DNA of 64,000 nt. Source: Advenella mimigardefordensis DPN7 (GTDB taxonomy: Bacteria > Pseudomonadota > Gammaproteobacteria > Burkholderiales > Burkholderiaceae_B). The stretch spans positions 2,232,001 through 2,296,000 of the forward strand of contig NZ_CP003915.1 in NCBI RefSeq assembly GCF_000521505.1, written 5' to 3'. The translations under genes and the position numbers were made by a program. The stretch's first letter is position 1, and every line of letters starts with the position of its first letter. The notes under the pieces were generated by a model. That model was given only the letters and a program-made list of their open reading frames with translations. It did not search any database and was not told the origin of the DNA. This document shows, piece after piece, positions 63,017-64,000 of this stretch.

Positions 63017-64000
63017 TTAACCTTTTTCACCGGCCAGAATGAGCGTGCAATGCGAAGACAGAATCCCGCCTTCGTTATGCACCAGCGCCACTTCTGCCCC
63101 TTCCACTTGTCGGTTGCCCAGGCCGCCACGTAATTGCCGTACTGCTTCGACGATGCCGAATAGCCCGCCAGCGGCCCCGGCATGGGCGTGCGACAGCATG
63201 CCGCCATGCGTATTGACCGGCAATGTCCCTCCAATACGTGTATAGCCGTCAGCGAACATCGGACCGGCTTCGCCTGGCTTGCAAAAGCCAAGCTCTTCAA
63301 ACTCAATCAGCGGCACGATCGTAAAGCAATCATATAGTTCAGCTACATCGATATCCCGGGCGTTCAGGCCAGCCATTTCATATGCAATACGGCCGGATTC
63401 GGCCGCGCCAAATTCTGTCAGGCTGGGAGCACACATCAAGTGTTCATGGGTGTGATATTCGCCGATGCCCTGCAGATAAATCGGCCTTCCCGGCACGTCC
63501 TTTGCACGCTCGGCACTGGTCACAATAAATGCACCGCCTGCATCGGAAATCAGGCAACAGTCGAGCATACCCAGTGGATCCGCTATCGGCTTGGCGTTGT
63601 TCACATCATCCAGCGTAATGCTTTTTTTCATATGTGCATTGGGATGCAGCAGTGCGTGTTCGCGTGTTTGCACGGCCACGTGTGACAACTGGTCACGCGT
63701 TGTGCCATATTTATGCATATGACGTTGGGCGATCATGGCGTAGTAGCCGGGAATGGAGCCGCCATACGGTTGCTCGTAATACGGATGACCAACCGCCAGC
63801 AGGGTTGAGAGCGTGGCGTCGCGAGACTGGCCGGTGGCACGGTTTTCGCCGGCACATACCAGAATGGTTTCTGCCTGACCAGAGGCAATGGCCTGTGCGG
63901 CATGATGGAGCATCACCGCAGGGCTGGCACCGCCGACAACCATCGAGGCGTTATAGCGTGGCTTGATCCCCAGGTATTCGCATAGCACGGAACCCAGCAT
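63017..64000 (-). CDS. Thiolase-family acyltransferase (SCP-x-like), 5' part outside window
   Basis: At least 327 residues; the frame is open at the window edge, and the Met at 64000 is probably internal because about 50-60 N-terminal residues of the family are missing. Visible features: G-G-A-S-P-A-V-M-L-H-H-A near 23-34, A-E-L-Y-D-C-F-T-I near 206-214, His in N-T-H-G-G-M-L-S and G-G-I-L-S-S-H-C-T-L near the end. The family includes lipid-transfer-type thiolases that cleave 3-oxoacyl-CoA or aldol-CoA adducts. It normally pairs with a small Zn-ribbon OB protein, which may lie beyond the edge. Confidence 0.88.
   Translation of the reverse strand: MLGSVLCEYLGIKPRYNASMVVGGASPAVMLHHAAQAIASGQAETILVCAGENRATGQSRDATLSTLLAVGHPYYEQPYGGSIPGYYAMIAQRHMHKYGTTRDQLSHVAVQTREHALLHPNAHMKKSITLDDVNNAKPIADPLGMLDCCLISDAGGAFIVTSAERAKDVPGRPIYLQGIGEYHTHEHLMCAPSLTEFGAAESGRIAYEMAGLNARDIDVAELYDCFTIVPLIEFEELGFCKPGEAGPMFADGYTRIGGTLPVNTHGGMLSHAHAGAAGGLFGIVEAVRQLRGGLGNRQVEGAEVALVHNEGGILSSHCTLILAGEKG

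Overview
The window looks like a chromosomal segment of a betaproteobacterium of the family Alcaligenaceae. The pointers are the order of the housekeeping block (mltG-tmk-holB-tatD), the moderate GC content, and many Bug-type (TctC) periplasmic receptors, which are greatly expanded in Bordetella, Achromobacter and Advenella. An Advenella-like genome is my best guess, but this is inference. I saw no tRNA, rRNA, CRISPR array or intact insertion sequence.

Positions 1-15000 are core genome. They hold the end of nfeD, a qmcA-like stomatin gene, smpB facing ratA-ratB, an enoyl-CoA hydratase/HIBYL-CoA hydrolase, ygfZ, and the run mltG-tmk-holB-tatD. An ankyrin lipoprotein paired with an unknown exported protein follows, then glutamate dehydrogenase, a crcB fluoride channel under a fluoride riboswitch, and a translationally coupled exporter-glutathione peroxidase-glutathione transferase operon on the minus strand. 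An 8-bp minisatellite (15068-15170) closes the block.

Positions 15200-28600 and 34970-64000 are accessory catabolic territory. Small transport-plus-enzyme modules each have their own regulator. Six RraA-superfamily genes lie between 18300 and 45966. Four are divergent from a LysR gene, one lies in an amino-acid-type ABC operon with a LacI regulator, and one is a tandem partner. Six orphan TctC/Bug receptors, one complete TRAP transporter, two amidases, hydroxyacid dehydrogenases, an aminotransferase, a gluconolactonase-like protein and the last two steps of the glucarate/galactarate route (kdgD plus a semialdehyde dehydrogenase) complete the set. The common theme is uptake and cleavage of hydroxy- or oxo-dicarboxylates. 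Two of the six RraA proteins form a divergent subfamily lacking the usual catalytic Arg and WGE/WGD motif, and they sit in mirror-image duplicated LysR/RraA modules.

Positions 29947-34595 hold the most unusual element. It is a four-gene, overlapping minus-strand operon with a sterol-desaturase-type hydroxylase, a membrane fatty-acid desaturase, a beta-ketoacyl synthase III fused to a haem-oxygenase-like di-metal domain, and an uncharacterised helical protein. It reads as a dedicated pathway for a modified fatty-acid-derived product that I cannot name. The window ends with a MaoC-type hydratase and a truncated thiolase-family gene. Decay is visible in a frameshifted LysR gene (55489-56393), a LysR N-terminal stump (57758-57910) and a 700-bp gene-poor scar (54784-55488).
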